DNA of 64,000 bases from a virus: positions 19,597 through 83,596 of IMG/VR virus record IMGVR_UViG_3300042197_001058; one strand, 5' to 3'. Below the pieces are notes generated by a model, which saw only the letters and a program-made list of their open reading frames with translations, did not search any database and was not told where the DNA came from. The position numbers and the translations under genes are program-made. This document shows, piece after piece, positions 19,326 to 28,614 of the stretch. The stretch's first letter is position 1. Every line of letters begins with the position of its first letter.

Positions 19326-21518
19326 ATGAGCAAAAAAAGAACCAAAAACGACGTCATAAATAACGCCAATATCGTTCCCGAAGAAGCTTACGTAACATGG
19401 GGAGACGATCTTCAGAGCAAGCAAGAAGCGCTCAAAACATCTTCTGCATCACTAGATGAATTTACATTAATAGACAAGACTACTGCTGCTTTTGGCGCTA
19501 GAAGATATTCTTTAGACTATTCTTCTCTAGATGGTAATACTGGTAGTCGCCCCGGACTAACTAAAAGTGATTACTATCAATTTAGACCGCAAGAAGCCCC
19601 TCCTGTTCATATCAAAGCCATATTGAGACGAGCAGAAGATATATATCAAAGAGTGGGTTTAGTTAAGAATGTTGTAGATCTTATGGGTGATTTTGCTAGT
19701 CAGGGAATTAGATTAGTACATCGTAATAAGAGAATAGAAAGATTTTATAGAAGATGGTTCAAAAAAATTAATGGCAAAGACCGTAGTGAAAGATTCTTAA
19801 ATAATTTATATAAAAGCGGTAATATTATTATAGATCGTAGAACAGCTAAGATAAGTTTAAAAGGAACAGATAAATTATATAGATCTTTAGGGGCGGCTGA
19901 TATGCAGCTAGCGGATTTACCAGAACCAGAATTAGAAAAAAGAGAGATTCCCTGGAAATATACTTTTATAGATCCTGTATTTGTAGAAGTCACAGCTGGT
20001 TCCTTAGCTTCTTTTATAACGAATAAAACTTATGAGATCCAACTTCCCGCTGGACTTCGTAAAACTATTAACAATCCTAAAACACCAGCAGAAAAACAAG
20101 TAGTAGATGGTCTACCAGCTCAAATAATAGAAGCTGCAAAAACTAAGAAAGGTTATCCTTTAGATCCTAATAAAACACTAGTATTCCATTATAAAAAAGA
20201 TGATTGGCAGTCATGGGCGTATCCTATGATATATGCTATTATGGATGATATTGCTGTAATAGAAAAATTAAAACTAGCTGATATGGCAGCATTAGACGGA
20301 GCTATCTCAAACATTAGAATTTTTAAATTGGGAAGTCTAGAACATAAAATAGCACCTACTAAAGCCGCTACAGCTAAATTAGCTTCTATACTTGGTAATA
20401 ATGTTGGTGGTGGTACTATGGATTTAATTTGGGGTCCGGACATAGAACTATTGGAGTCTAATACTAATGTACATAACTTTCTAGGAGAAGGCAAGTATAC
20501 TCCGCATCTTAATTCTGTATATGCTGGTCTTGGTATTCCTCCCACTCTTACCGGAACATTTGGAGCATCTGGTACTACTAATAATTTTATCTCATTAAAA
20601 ACTTTAACTCAAAGACTTCAATATGGCAGAGATATATTAGTAGAGTTTTGGGAACAAGAGATAGCTTTAGTACAGAAGGCTATGGGATTCAATCATCCGG
20701 CTAAAATAGAATTTGATAGAATGGACTTATCTAACGAAGACTCAGAGAAGGCATTATTAGTTCAATTAGCTGATCGTAATTTAATTAGTGATGAATTATT
20801 ACAAACCAAATTTGGTATTGATCCAGATATGGAGAAGTCTAGATTAAATAGGGAGTATAGGGAAAGAGATAGTAATCGTATGGTACAAAAATCAGGCCCT
20901 TGGTTTGATCCTCAAATAGATAATGCTTTAAAGAAAATAGCACTACAATCAGGAATTGTTACTCCTAGTGAGGTTGGTTTAGATTTAGAAAAAAAGAAAA
21001 AAGGAGAAAAAACAGCCATAGAGCTTAAGACTCCAGCTGCTCCTACTAATACTCGGCCGGTTACTAATGATGGATTATCAGGTCAGCCAGGAGAAGGCAG
21101 ACCCAAACTATCAAAAGATACCGGTCCTAGAAAACAAAGAACTTTTAGTCCAAGAACTGGTGCCAAGCTTAATATATGGGCAAACGGTGCTCAAGAAAAA
21201 ATTAGTAATATTATAAATCCTATTATTCTAGATTTTTATAATAAGAAAAATTTACGCAGTTTATCTAGTGCAGAATATAGCTATTTAGAAGATGTAAAGA
21301 GTAAAATTTTATTTGATTTAAAACCATTTAGTGATATTACAGAAGATTATATCAAAGCAAATATTAGTGGTATGCATACCAATACAAATCATATTGATCA
21401 CTTTTATTTATGGTTAAAAGATTTAAGATCGGATCTAGGAAGAGATTTAACTACTGATGAAGTAAAACAAGCTAAATCTTCTTTCTATTCTATGGTGTAT
21501 AATGAATCTGATCAATAA
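19326..21518 (+). CDS. Portal protein
   Basis: 730 residues. Position right after terL, overall size and the run RRAEDIYQRVGLVKNVVDLM, LVFHYKKDDWQSWAYPMIYA, and GTFGASGTTNNFISLKTL indicate the phage portal family. A charged linker around residues 540-600 leads to an extra C-terminal helical domain of about 110 residues. It forms the dodecameric packaging and connector ring. No clear Shine-Dalgarno before the ATG. Confidence 0.88.
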   Translation: MSKKRTKNDVINNANIVPEEAYVTWGDDLQSKQEALKTSSASLDEFTLIDKTTAAFGARRYSLDYSSLDGNTGSRPGLTKSDYYQFRPQEAPPVHIKAILRRAEDIYQRVGLVKNVVDLMGDFASQGIRLVHRNKRIERFYRRWFKKINGKDRSERFLNNLYKSGNIIIDRRTAKISLKGTDKLYRSLGAADMQLADLPEPELEKREIPWKYTFIDPVFVEVTAGSLASFITNKTYEIQLPAGLRKTINNPKTPAEKQVVDGLPAQIIEAAKTKKGYPLDPNKTLVFHYKKDDWQSWAYPMIYAIMDDIAVIEKLKLADMAALDGAISNIRIFKLGSLEHKIAPTKAATAKLASILGNNVGGGTMDLIWGPDIELLESNTNVHNFLGEGKYTPHLNSVYAGLGIPPTLTGTFGASGTTNNFISLKTLTQRLQYGRDILVEFWEQEIALVQKAMGFNHPAKIEFDRMDLSNEDSEKALLVQLADRNLISDELLQTKFGIDPDMEKSRLNREYRERDSNRMVQKSGPWFDPQIDNALKKIALQSGIVTPSEVGLDLEKKKKGEKTAIELKTPAAPTNTRPVTNDGLSGQPGEGRPKLSKDTGPRKQRTFSPRTGAKLNIWANGAQEKISNIINPIILDFYNKKNLRSLSSAEYSYLEDVKSKILFDLKPFSDITEDYIKANISGMHTNTNHIDHFYLWLKDLRSDLGRDLTTDEVKQAKSSFYSMVYNESDQ

Positions 21519-21541
21519 TTTAATACGAAAGGCCATATAAA

Positions 21542-23092
21542 ATGCTTATTTACGAATCAGAAAAACAAGACGGATTAGAAGAGGTTATTAAAACCAAAGC
21601 CTCTGTATCCTATGCTAGTTTTGTAGAGCCTTGTGTACAAGAAAACAAACAAATCAAATATCTAAAAAGTATTGCTTCTTTTGATGATGAAGACCTATAC
21701 TATGTACAGTCTATTTTGGTCTCATCTTCTTGGAATAAAAATGATGATATTTTTGATAAAGCTGAAGTATGGCAAGCTAAAAATACTCCAGAACACAAGC
21801 CTACAAATTTAGAGCATGATGAAAATACTATTATAGGACATATTATATCTAATTGGCCAATTACAGAAGAAGGAATTTTAATAGACGAAAATACTCCAGT
21901 AGAGAATTTACCTGAAAAGTACCATATTCTAACGGGTTCTGTTATATATAAGGGCTTCAGTAATCCTGCTTTAAGAGAAAGATCTTCTAAGCTTATAGCA
22001 GAAATAGAGAATCAAACTAAGTATGTTAGTATGGAATGTTTTTTCAAAGGATTTGATTATGGTGTACTCAATAAACAGACTGGTGAGTATAAAATTTTAA
22101 ATAGAAATAATGAAACCGCATATTTAACTAAATATCTTAGAGCATACGGCGGAATTGGCGAACATCAAGACTATAAAATAGGTAGAGTTTTAAGACACAT
22201 TACTTTTACTGGTAAAGGTTTTGTTGACAAACCAGCTAATGAAGATAGTATAATCTTTAGTAAAAAAGATATAAAATCTTTCAGTAATCAATCAGATCAA
22301 ATATTGGTACCAGAAAAAAATCAAAAAAATATCGAATCAGGTGTATTAAATTTTCAATCCAGCATTAATTCGGAGAATTTAAATATGAGTTTAGCCAAAG
22401 AAGAAAACGCTGTAGCAAATACAGAGAATGCCGAAATGACAACAGTCACAACAGAAAATACTGAAGTAGTCGCTCAAGCTGAAGTTGATGTTCAATCTCT
22501 TCAGTCATTAAACGATAAACTTCAAGCAGATATTGTTGCTCTTACTGAGGCTAGTCAAAATGAGATTAATGCCATTAAAGAAGAAGCAGCTAAGAAAGAT
22601 ACAGAGCTAAAACACAAAGAAGAAGAAGTTAAGAAAATGAAGGCTGCTATTGAGTCTATGGAAACAGAACTTAGCTCTCTTAATGAAGTATTAGCTGGAT
22701 ACAAAACCAAAGAAGAAGAAATGCTCAAAAAAGAAAAAATGCTAAAGAGAAAAGCCGCCCTAGTTGAGAAGGGCTTAGATAATGACACTGCTGATAGTGT
22801 TGTTAGTAAATTTGAATCAATGTCGGACGATGCTTTCGATACTATGGCTTCTGTTTTTGCGACTCTAACATCAAAAAAAGAAGCAGTAGCTAGCGAAGAA
22901 GTAGAGACCGAAACTAACACAGCAACCGAGTCTGCATCTCAAAATGCTGATCCTGCTGTTCTAGATTCTGTTGAGGTACAGGAAGATGTAAATCTTTCAA
23001 TTGGTGGCGAAGCAGAGTCCGAAATGGATTCTACTAGAGCAGCTTTGGTTGAATTTGTGTATAGCAAACTAGGCAAAAAAACTAATAAGTAA
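21542..23092 (+). CDS. Prohead protease fused to scaffold
   Basis: 516 residues. The first 250 or so resemble T4 gp21-type prohead proteases, with probable catalytic His92 (LEHDENTIIGH) and Ser163 (YVSMECFF). From about residue 282 the protein becomes an acidic, Ala/Glu/Lys-rich coiled coil, as expected for a scaffold core. An internal in-frame ATG (22385) with its own GGAGA site should make the scaffold alone. The ATG is followed by the decoration and capsid genes. Confidence 0.82.
   Translation: MLIYESEKQDGLEEVIKTKASVSYASFVEPCVQENKQIKYLKSIASFDDEDLYYVQSILVSSSWNKNDDIFDKAEVWQAKNTPEHKPTNLEHDENTIIGHIISNWPITEEGILIDENTPVENLPEKYHILTGSVIYKGFSNPALRERSSKLIAEIENQTKYVSMECFFKGFDYGVLNKQTGEYKILNRNNETAYLTKYLRAYGGIGEHQDYKIGRVLRHITFTGKGFVDKPANEDSIIFSKKDIKSFSNQSDQILVPEKNQKNIESGVLNFQSSINSENLNMSLAKEENAVANTENAEMTTVTTENTEVVAQAEVDVQSLQSLNDKLQADIVALTEASQNEINAIKEEAAKKDTELKHKEEEVKKMKAAIESMETELSSLNEVLAGYKTKEEEMLKKEKMLKRKAALVEKGLDNDTADSVVSKFESMSDDAFDTMASVFATLTSKKEAVASEEVETETNTATESASQNADPAVLDSVEVQEDVNLSIGGEAESEMDSTRAALVEFVYSKLGKKTNK
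22385..23092 (+). CDS. Internal-start scaffold protein
   Basis: Nested in frame within the protease-scaffold gene; begins MSLAKEENAVANTENAEM. GGAGA 7-8 nt upstream is a good ribosome site. This matches the lambda C/Nu3 arrangement, in which a short product outnumbers the fusion and drives capsid assembly. Inference from sequence layout. Confidence 0.5.
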   Translation: MSLAKEENAVANTENAEMTTVTTENTEVVAQAEVDVQSLQSLNDKLQADIVALTEASQNEINAIKEEAAKKDTELKHKEEEVKKMKAAIESMETELSSLNEVLAGYKTKEEEMLKKEKMLKRKAALVEKGLDNDTADSVVSKFESMSDDAFDTMASVFATLTSKKEAVASEEVETETNTATESASQNADPAVLDSVEVQEDVNLSIGGEAESEMDSTRAALVEFVYSKLGKKTNK

Positions 23093-23118
23093 ATAACCCA
23101 TTATAATGGAGAAATAAA

Positions 23119-23577
23119 ATGGCTCTAAAACCAGATCGCGTAGAACTTTTAACTGATATCTCTTTTTTCATGAACACAACAGCTGAGCGTGGTGGTGTTG
23201 CTAGTGTGGTTACCGCTACCAGTGGTGTTGGCGTATCTATGGATGATGCCAATGCTGTGGTCGCTTATGCCGCAGTTGCTTCCGGAGCTAAGCCTGTTGG
23301 TGTGCTATTAAATGATGTTGTTAATCTTGATCTTACAAGACAACACATCAACTGGCATAAAGACGAAGTACAGGTTGGTGGTAAAGTGACTCTCTTACGT
23401 CAAGGTCAAGTCACAACCAATCAACTTGTAGCAGGCACAACGCCCTCGGCAGGTGCTGATGCTTATGTTGGCGCCAGCGGCCTCATTGGAACTAGCTCAA
23501 CAAACGCTGTCAAGATTGGTCAATTCTTGAGTGCTAAAGATAGCGACGGCTACGCAAAAGTATCAGTTAACCTATAA
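23119..23577 (+). CDS. Probable capsid decoration protein
   Basis: 152 residues, Gly/Ala/Val-rich and beta-type, with KPVGVLLNDVVNLDLTR and QVGGKVTLLRQGQV. Place between scaffold and major capsid genes, and style, fit a head-stabilising protein such as lambda gpD or a related trimeric cap. GGAG before the ATG. Codon use is more GC-rich than neighbours, as in the capsid gene, which suggests high expression. Confidence 0.65.
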   Translation: MALKPDRVELLTDISFFMNTTAERGGVASVVTATSGVGVSMDDANAVVAYAAVASGAKPVGVLLNDVVNLDLTRQHINWHKDEVQVGGKVTLLRQGQVTTNQLVAGTTPSAGADAYVGASGLIGTSSTNAVKIGQFLSAKDSDGYAKVSVNL

Positions 23578-23605
23578 ATCACTTATATAACAGGGAGATA
23601 AACAC

Positions 23606-24616
23606 ATGTCAGCCAAAACCGAAAGATTTCAACCAACACCAGAATTAACAGATCTTCTAGTTCGTTCTGGTTCACCCAACAGAGAGGTGGCCCTAGCTGC
23701 TAATGCAGAATTTGCTAAGGCTCTAGAGCTTCCCCTACGTCAGGGTGTTTTAAGTGGCGATATTCTAGATGGTATCTTCGAGCCAATCCAATTAGCTCAA
23801 AGTGCTACTCCAGAATTTCCTCTTGATTTTCTAGCTCCTGGCACAGAGAAAGACTTTGTTGCCTATACTATTCCAAACCATGGCTATATTCCAGAGCGCC
23901 ATGTTGAGGGTGACTATGTGATGGTTCCAACATATGATGTTGGAGCATCCATCGACTATCTCCTCAAGTATGCTCGCGATGCCCGTTGGGACGTTGTTGG
24001 TCGTGCTATGGAAGTTCTAGAAGCTTCATTCGTTAAGAAGATGAACGATGATGGCTGGCACACAATCCTTGCTGCTGGTGTTGATCGCAACATCGTAGTT
24101 TATGATAGTGATGCTGGTTCTAATCAGTTCACAAAGAGACTCGTTAGTCTCATGAAGACCGTTATGCGTCGTAACGGAGGCGGTAACAGTACTAGTGCTA
24201 ATCGTGGTATGTTAACCGACCTTTATATCTCTCCAGAAGCTATGGAAGATATTCGTCAGTGGGGTCTTGAGCAAGTTGATGAAGTTACTCGTAGAGAGAT
24301 CTATACTGCCGCTGATGGCACTCTCAACAGAGTATTCGGCATCAATCTACATGATCTTGACGAACTAGGTGTTGGTCAACAGTATCAACTATTCTATAGT
24401 TCTACACTAGGCGGATCATTACCTGCTGGTGATACTGAGATCGTGGTTGGTCTAGATCTTCGCAAGAGCGACAGCTTTATTATGCCTGTTCGCCAAGAAG
24501 TTCAGATCTTTGAAGATGATACTCTTCATCGTCAAAAGAGAGCTGGATTTTATGGATGGGCCGAACTCGGCTTTGCTGTTCTAGACAACCGTAGAGTGCT
24601 CGTCGGTTCTCTATAA
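23606..24616 (+). CDS. Major capsid protein
   Basis: 336 residues, HK97-type size. Segments include a long alpha helix region (DYLLKYARDARWDVVGRAME) and a C-terminal beta part ending NRRVLVGSL. It lies directly after scaffold and decoration genes and ends at a strong terminator. GGGAG before the ATG. Its more GC-rich codon use sets it apart from other genes here and fits very high expression. Confidence 0.88.
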   Translation: MSAKTERFQPTPELTDLLVRSGSPNREVALAANAEFAKALELPLRQGVLSGDILDGIFEPIQLAQSATPEFPLDFLAPGTEKDFVAYTIPNHGYIPERHVEGDYVMVPTYDVGASIDYLLKYARDARWDVVGRAMEVLEASFVKKMNDDGWHTILAAGVDRNIVVYDSDAGSNQFTKRLVSLMKTVMRRNGGGNSTSANRGMLTDLYISPEAMEDIRQWGLEQVDEVTRREIYTAADGTLNRVFGINLHDLDELGVGQQYQLFYSSTLGGSLPAGDTEIVVGLDLRKSDSFIMPVRQEVQIFEDDTLHRQKRAGFYGWAELGFAVLDNRRVLVGSL

Positions 24617-24645
24617 TAATTAGATAGTTTATAACATCAATAAAG

Positions 24646-24676
24646 AAGGGCTGGGTTAAACCCCGGCCCTTTTTTT
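24646..24676 (+). terminator. Intrinsic terminator after the capsid gene
   Basis: Stem AAGGGC-t-GGG / CCC-cg-GCCCTT followed by a T tract. A TATAAT box at 24725-24730 may restart transcription for the neck genes. Confidence 0.85.
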
Positions 24677-24724
24677 ATTATAATTGTGATTGTATAGCGA
24701 TAAGCATATTGAAGTGTGAAGGTG

Positions 24725-24730
24725 TATAAT
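24725..24730 (+). promoter_or_regulatory. Possible -10-only promoter for neck genes
   Basis: GTGTATAAT lies 43 nt before the ATG at 24773, with no -35 at 16-18 bp. If real it would suit a phage sigma factor that needs only an extended -10. Low certainty. Confidence 0.3.
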
Positions 24731-24772
24731 TTATTGTATTAATACCATTATTCTATATCAGATAGGTCAAAA

Positions 24773-25282
24773 ATGAGCTGGACTATAGAAATACCAATTA
24801 TTGTTAGAACTCTTATTAATGATCTTGGGGATCAGCCAGTTTATAGCGATTCTAGATTACTACAAGTAATCACAGTAGCAGCTAAATATGTTCAGTTTGA
24901 CGTGTCTTTAGATAATACATATACAATTAATGTTGTCAATAGTAGCATATCTCCGGATCCAACAGCGAATGACGATAGTATTTTTATCAGCTTAGTTAGT
25001 CTCAAAGCTGCTTGTATAATAGATCAAAGCACCTTGAGAACCAGAGCAGCATTAGAAGGTATCAGAGCTGCGCTAGGACCGGCGCAATTAAGTGTTGCTG
25101 GTAGTTTAGCGGGTTGGAATTTAATTTTAGATAAAGGCCCTTGTGCAGCATATGACGAACTAGCTTCTCATTGGGATGTTAAGGAAGCTACGGCTGTTAG
25201 AGCAATACTTAGTCCATTTGTTGGCAACAAGTTCGATCCAAGATCACTGTCTACATATATGCGGAATAGAGAAGTTTATTAA
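24773..25282 (+). CDS. Head-tail adaptor (head completion protein)
   Basis: 169 residues, starting MSWTIEIPIIVRTLINDLGD; mostly helical with one beta hairpin. Length, place right after the capsid gene, and the helical bundle suggest the adaptor ring that docks on the portal. No sequence signature proves it. Confidence 0.55.
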   Translation: MSWTIEIPIIVRTLINDLGDQPVYSDSRLLQVITVAAKYVQFDVSLDNTYTINVVNSSISPDPTANDDSIFISLVSLKAACIIDQSTLRTRAALEGIRAALGPAQLSVAGSLAGWNLILDKGPCAAYDELASHWDVKEATAVRAILSPFVGNKFDPRSLSTYMRNREVY

Positions 25283-25307
25283 TCTTTTTTAATATAAGAG
25301 TTTATTT

Positions 25308-26312
25308 ATGCCAGCAGTTACATACAATTTTCTATTAGAGCAAGGATCAGATTTTGAAATTTTTTTTCAATACAATGATGCTAATAATAATCCTATAAAT
25401 TTAAGTGATAAATGTGTTGTTTTGCAGTGGATTGATAGTGCAAAAACAAATAAACAAGTTTTTTCTACATCTGCTCTAGCCCAATATGATCTTCATGATT
25501 GGTCATTAACAGCAGATAATAGAGGTAGAATTAGATTTAGAATATCCGCTAATTTAACACAAAACTATAATTTTGATACTGCCGTTTACGATTTAGATAT
25601 TATTTCTCTAAATAATAAGCTTAGAAATGTTAGATTGTCTACTGGTACTATTACTTTAGTTAAAAGAAATCTGGCACTCGCATCCAGTTGTCCTGCTAGT
25701 TTAGATCCTAATATAAATCTTGTCACTTTAACACCAACTCCTTCAGATAATCAAGTCACACCTACTGTATCAACTACTCCAGAAAACTCTGATTTATGTT
25801 TACCAGACGACTGTATAGATTTAGATGTATACTCGGTAGTTCACACAGGATCTTCTTTGGTATTACCAGACTTATGTTTGGTTAGTGGTAGTATAAATAC
25901 CACAGACTCTAGGCCAATTGAAAATATAGAATTAGCTATAAATAAATTACAACATCAAAGTCCATCAGATTTAGTATTTGTTTTGGCTCCTCCATCAGGA
26001 GATAAAATACTGTTATCTGCTAATAGCAAAATTAAAAATTATAATAATAACTTTAGCTTTATGTTCTCAAATAAAGCAAATGATACAGACTATTTACATA
26101 ATACAACCAACGGAGGATTAATTAATATTTATGATAAAAAATCTGATATTAATTTTTCTAATGAAACATTATTGTCTAGCTTCGATCATTTATTTGGAGT
26201 GCCAGTAACAGGAACATGGAACTTGATTGTGAAAGATACTGATCCAATAGGATCTGGACTAATAGATTCTTGGAAATTAATTCTAACTCATTCACCAGCA
26301 GAAGACTTATGA
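25308..26312 (+). CDS. Neck/tail protein with C-terminal P-domain-like fold
   Basis: 334 residues. Residues 1-115 form a beta domain of the kind often found as a phage Ig-like/BppU module. A Thr/Pro-rich linker follows, then about 170-334 resembles the P (Homo B) domain of proprotein convertases: SDLVFVLAPPSGDKILL, FGVPVTGTWNLIVKD, GSGLIDSWKLILTH. P domains stabilise subtilases or bind surfaces; here it probably decorates the neck or serves adhesion. It overlaps the next gene at ATGA. Confidence 0.6.
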   Translation: MPAVTYNFLLEQGSDFEIFFQYNDANNNPINLSDKCVVLQWIDSAKTNKQVFSTSALAQYDLHDWSLTADNRGRIRFRISANLTQNYNFDTAVYDLDIISLNNKLRNVRLSTGTITLVKRNLALASSCPASLDPNINLVTLTPTPSDNQVTPTVSTTPENSDLCLPDDCIDLDVYSVVHTGSSLVLPDLCLVSGSINTTDSRPIENIELAINKLQHQSPSDLVFVLAPPSGDKILLSANSKIKNYNNNFSFMFSNKANDTDYLHNTTNGGLINIYDKKSDINFSNETLLSSFDHLFGVPVTGTWNLIVKDTDPIGSGLIDSWKLILTHSPAEDL

Positions 26313-26503
26313 TTTTAACATCTATTATCAATCAGTATTTATTAGATATTAGACTACAAATGAAAGAGCTATTAGAGTACAATACTATATCTAATACAAT
26401 TACAATTAGAGATACACAATATGTTGATAATTATTCACTAACTTATACAGATAGTATCATGTCTCCCGAGCTTAACTCCGAAATAGTTACAATTAATGAG
26501 TAA
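26309..26503 (+). CDS. Hypothetical small neck-region protein (64 aa)
   Basis: Begins MILTSIINQYLLDIRLQMKE. The ATG at 26309 overlaps the upstream stop (ATGA), so it is preferred over the longer frame from 26270. Helical N-terminus, then beta. Its place between connector genes implies a small neck or completion protein; unproven. Confidence 0.6.
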   Translation: MILTSIINQYLLDIRLQMKELLEYNTISNTITIRDTQYVDNYSLTYTDSIMSPELNSEIVTINE

Positions 26504-27032
26504 TACATTTAACAACATTATCAGTCCTGAATTTAAACAATTATTTAACAATGCTATCGATGCATTGCTGCAAGATTCTGCTCTTACAAGAAGATGTAAA
26601 TTAAGATATTCTAATCAGTTTAATACTACTTTATGTAATAATTGCGTATTTGACCCTATATCAAGATTGTCCGCCAACATATACAACGGTACCGGCCCCA
26701 ATCCATTCGCAGAAGGTTCTATATGTCCTGTATGTATGGGTATGGGATCATATAATATAGATCATGTAGAAGACGATGTTTATTTGGCTTGTATTTTTGA
26801 TAGTAAATATTGGATAAATAAAGTAGCTAATATTAATCTTAACATACCTAACGGTATGGTGCAGACGCTATGTAAAATAGATTTATTATCTAAAATAAGA
26901 GCTGCTACCGATATAGTTATAGATACTTCTCTTGTAGACTCTGGAAACTATACCTATGAAAAAGCAGGAGATCCTGAACCAGTTGGTTTCGGAAATAATG
27001 GTTATATTATTACTATGTGGAAAAGAAAATGA
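26496..27032 (+). CDS. Neck protein with zinc-ribbon motifs
   Basis: 178 residues. Contains CNNCVFDP (about residue 47) and ICPVCMGMGSY (about 76), two Cys pairs suited to one zinc ribbon. The C-terminal half is beta-rich. CxxC-carrying proteins of this size between connector and tail genes occur in other long-tailed phages as structural neck proteins. Overlaps its neighbours on both sides. Confidence 0.6.
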   Translation: MSNTFNNIISPEFKQLFNNAIDALLQDSALTRRCKLRYSNQFNTTLCNNCVFDPISRLSANIYNGTGPNPFAEGSICPVCMGMGSYNIDHVEDDVYLACIFDSKYWINKVANINLNIPNGMVQTLCKIDLLSKIRAATDIVIDTSLVDSGNYTYEKAGDPEPVGFGNNGYIITMWKRK

Positions 27033-27670
27033 AATTCAGTCTTAATTTATTAGAGTCTGATGATCAAATAAAATCTATGATATTGAAATCTATCATAGAC
27101 AAGCTTTCTATTGTTATTGATAAAAGTTTATCTCCTATTACCGAAGGTATAAAAAGCATAGTAAAAGAAGCTTTAAAACAAGAACCAGAATATGCCTCAT
27201 TAATTAGCGGTAAACTTAAAGCAGAATTAGGCATACCAGATTCTTCTGTAGTAGATCTTGTAGTTGATGCTTTAGTCAATACTATACAAGTAAGCAAGCA
27301 ACCATTGTCATCAAATAATAACGGGATTAAAGGAGGTTTTGTCATGACTATGATGAAATCTGATGATCTTGGAGGAGTAATATATGCTAATATCAGCTCA
27401 GTAGTTGATGCTAAAGGATATTCTTTACCTTGGTTAGAGTGGTTACTATTGCGTAGTAATACTCCTATAGTTAAGAATTATTCAGTAAAATACGGATCAT
27501 CACCGTATTCTAGATCCGGAATGGCAATTATGGTACCGTCTAAAGATAGTTGGAGAGTACCTCCAGAGTTTGCAGGGTCGCAAAATGATAACTGGACTAC
27601 TAGAGCAGTATCTACTATAGATAAGTCTATTTATAATCTCATACAAAATACTATAGAGAAATATTTATGA
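27029..27670 (+). CDS. Putative head-closure or tail-terminator protein
   Basis: 213 residues from the ATG at 27029 (ATGA overlap; an upstream GTG at 27017 is less likely). Helical N-half, then LPWLEWLLLRSNTPIVKNYS and SWRVPPEFAGSQNDNWTTRA. This style recurs in neck proteins of long-tailed phages. Function is inferred from position. Confidence 0.55.
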   Translation: MKFSLNLLESDDQIKSMILKSIIDKLSIVIDKSLSPITEGIKSIVKEALKQEPEYASLISGKLKAELGIPDSSVVDLVVDALVNTIQVSKQPLSSNNNGIKGGFVMTMMKSDDLGGVIYANISSVVDAKGYSLPWLEWLLLRSNTPIVKNYSVKYGSSPYSRSGMAIMVPSKDSWRVPPEFAGSQNDNWTTRAVSTIDKSIYNLIQNTIEKYL

Positions 27671-28605
27671 GCAATCAATTTCAACATGTATCTAGTATAG
27701 GGTCTAAAGATAGAGTGTCTAGTCTGGAAGACAATATAAAAAGTTTTCTAGATTGGTCTTTCTTAAATATTGGAGGTTATGTTAATGTATCTATTCCTAC
27801 TAGTGGTATTAATACCAGTAATAATTTTTCTGTGTTAAAACCCGTAAGCAATCCATCTGTACCATCTGGTAGAATATGGGAAGCTGTTAGAAAAGATTGG
27901 GTATACGAATCCGGCGTTAATTATAATGGTAGTTCACCAGCTATATTTTCCGGTGTCTATTTGAATAATACATTTTTACCAGCGCCTACCGGTAGTGGTA
28001 GTTATGGCTATAGTATTAATTATCCATTAGGTAGAATTAATTTTAGCTTTAATGTAGCGCCATCTTCTACTGTAGTAGCTGCTTATTCTCATAAATATAT
28101 TCAAATATATAAATCTAGTGATGCTGCTTGGTGGAAAGAAGTACAGAAAGAAACCTACAATCCGGATAATTTTAAACAAACAAACGAATATAGTATTGCA
28201 GCCAATCATAGGGTTCAATTACCAGCTATTGTAATAGAATTAATTCCTAGAACCATATTGTCTCCTTATGAGCTAGGAACTACAGAAAACATAGTAACTC
28301 AAGATTTGTTATTACATATTTTTACGCAAAATGCTAATCAAAGAAATTCTATTATAGATACATTATTAGTACAAAAAGATAATACCTTTTGGCTATATGA
28401 TACTAATCAAATAGTTAAAGCTAACAAAACAGAACTAAAAATTTCGGGAGAAATAAATCCTAGCGGAATTAATTATCCAGAAGCGGTTAGCTTATATAAA
28501 AATAATTGGGTAATGATTAAAAATAGCACTATAGTAGAACTTAACACATTGAGTTCTTCTCTTTATAATGGTGTTGTAAGATGGTCCATGGAAATTTTAC
28601 CCTAG
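27667..28605 (+). CDS. Putative tail-connector protein (312 aa)
   Basis: Beta-rich protein: GRIWEAVRKDWVYESG, IAANHRVQLPAIVIELIPRT. Overlaps the preceding gene (ATGA) and precedes the tail-tube genes, so a neck or tail-completion role is probable. No catalytic motif. Confidence 0.5.
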   Translation: MSNQFQHVSSIGSKDRVSSLEDNIKSFLDWSFLNIGGYVNVSIPTSGINTSNNFSVLKPVSNPSVPSGRIWEAVRKDWVYESGVNYNGSSPAIFSGVYLNNTFLPAPTGSGSYGYSINYPLGRINFSFNVAPSSTVVAAYSHKYIQIYKSSDAAWWKEVQKETYNPDNFKQTNEYSIAANHRVQLPAIVIELIPRTILSPYELGTTENIVTQDLLLHIFTQNANQRNSIIDTLLVQKDNTFWLYDTNQIVKANKTELKISGEINPSGINYPEAVSLYKNNWVMIKNSTIVELNTLSSSLYNGVVRWSMEILP

Positions 28606-28614
28606 GAAATAATT

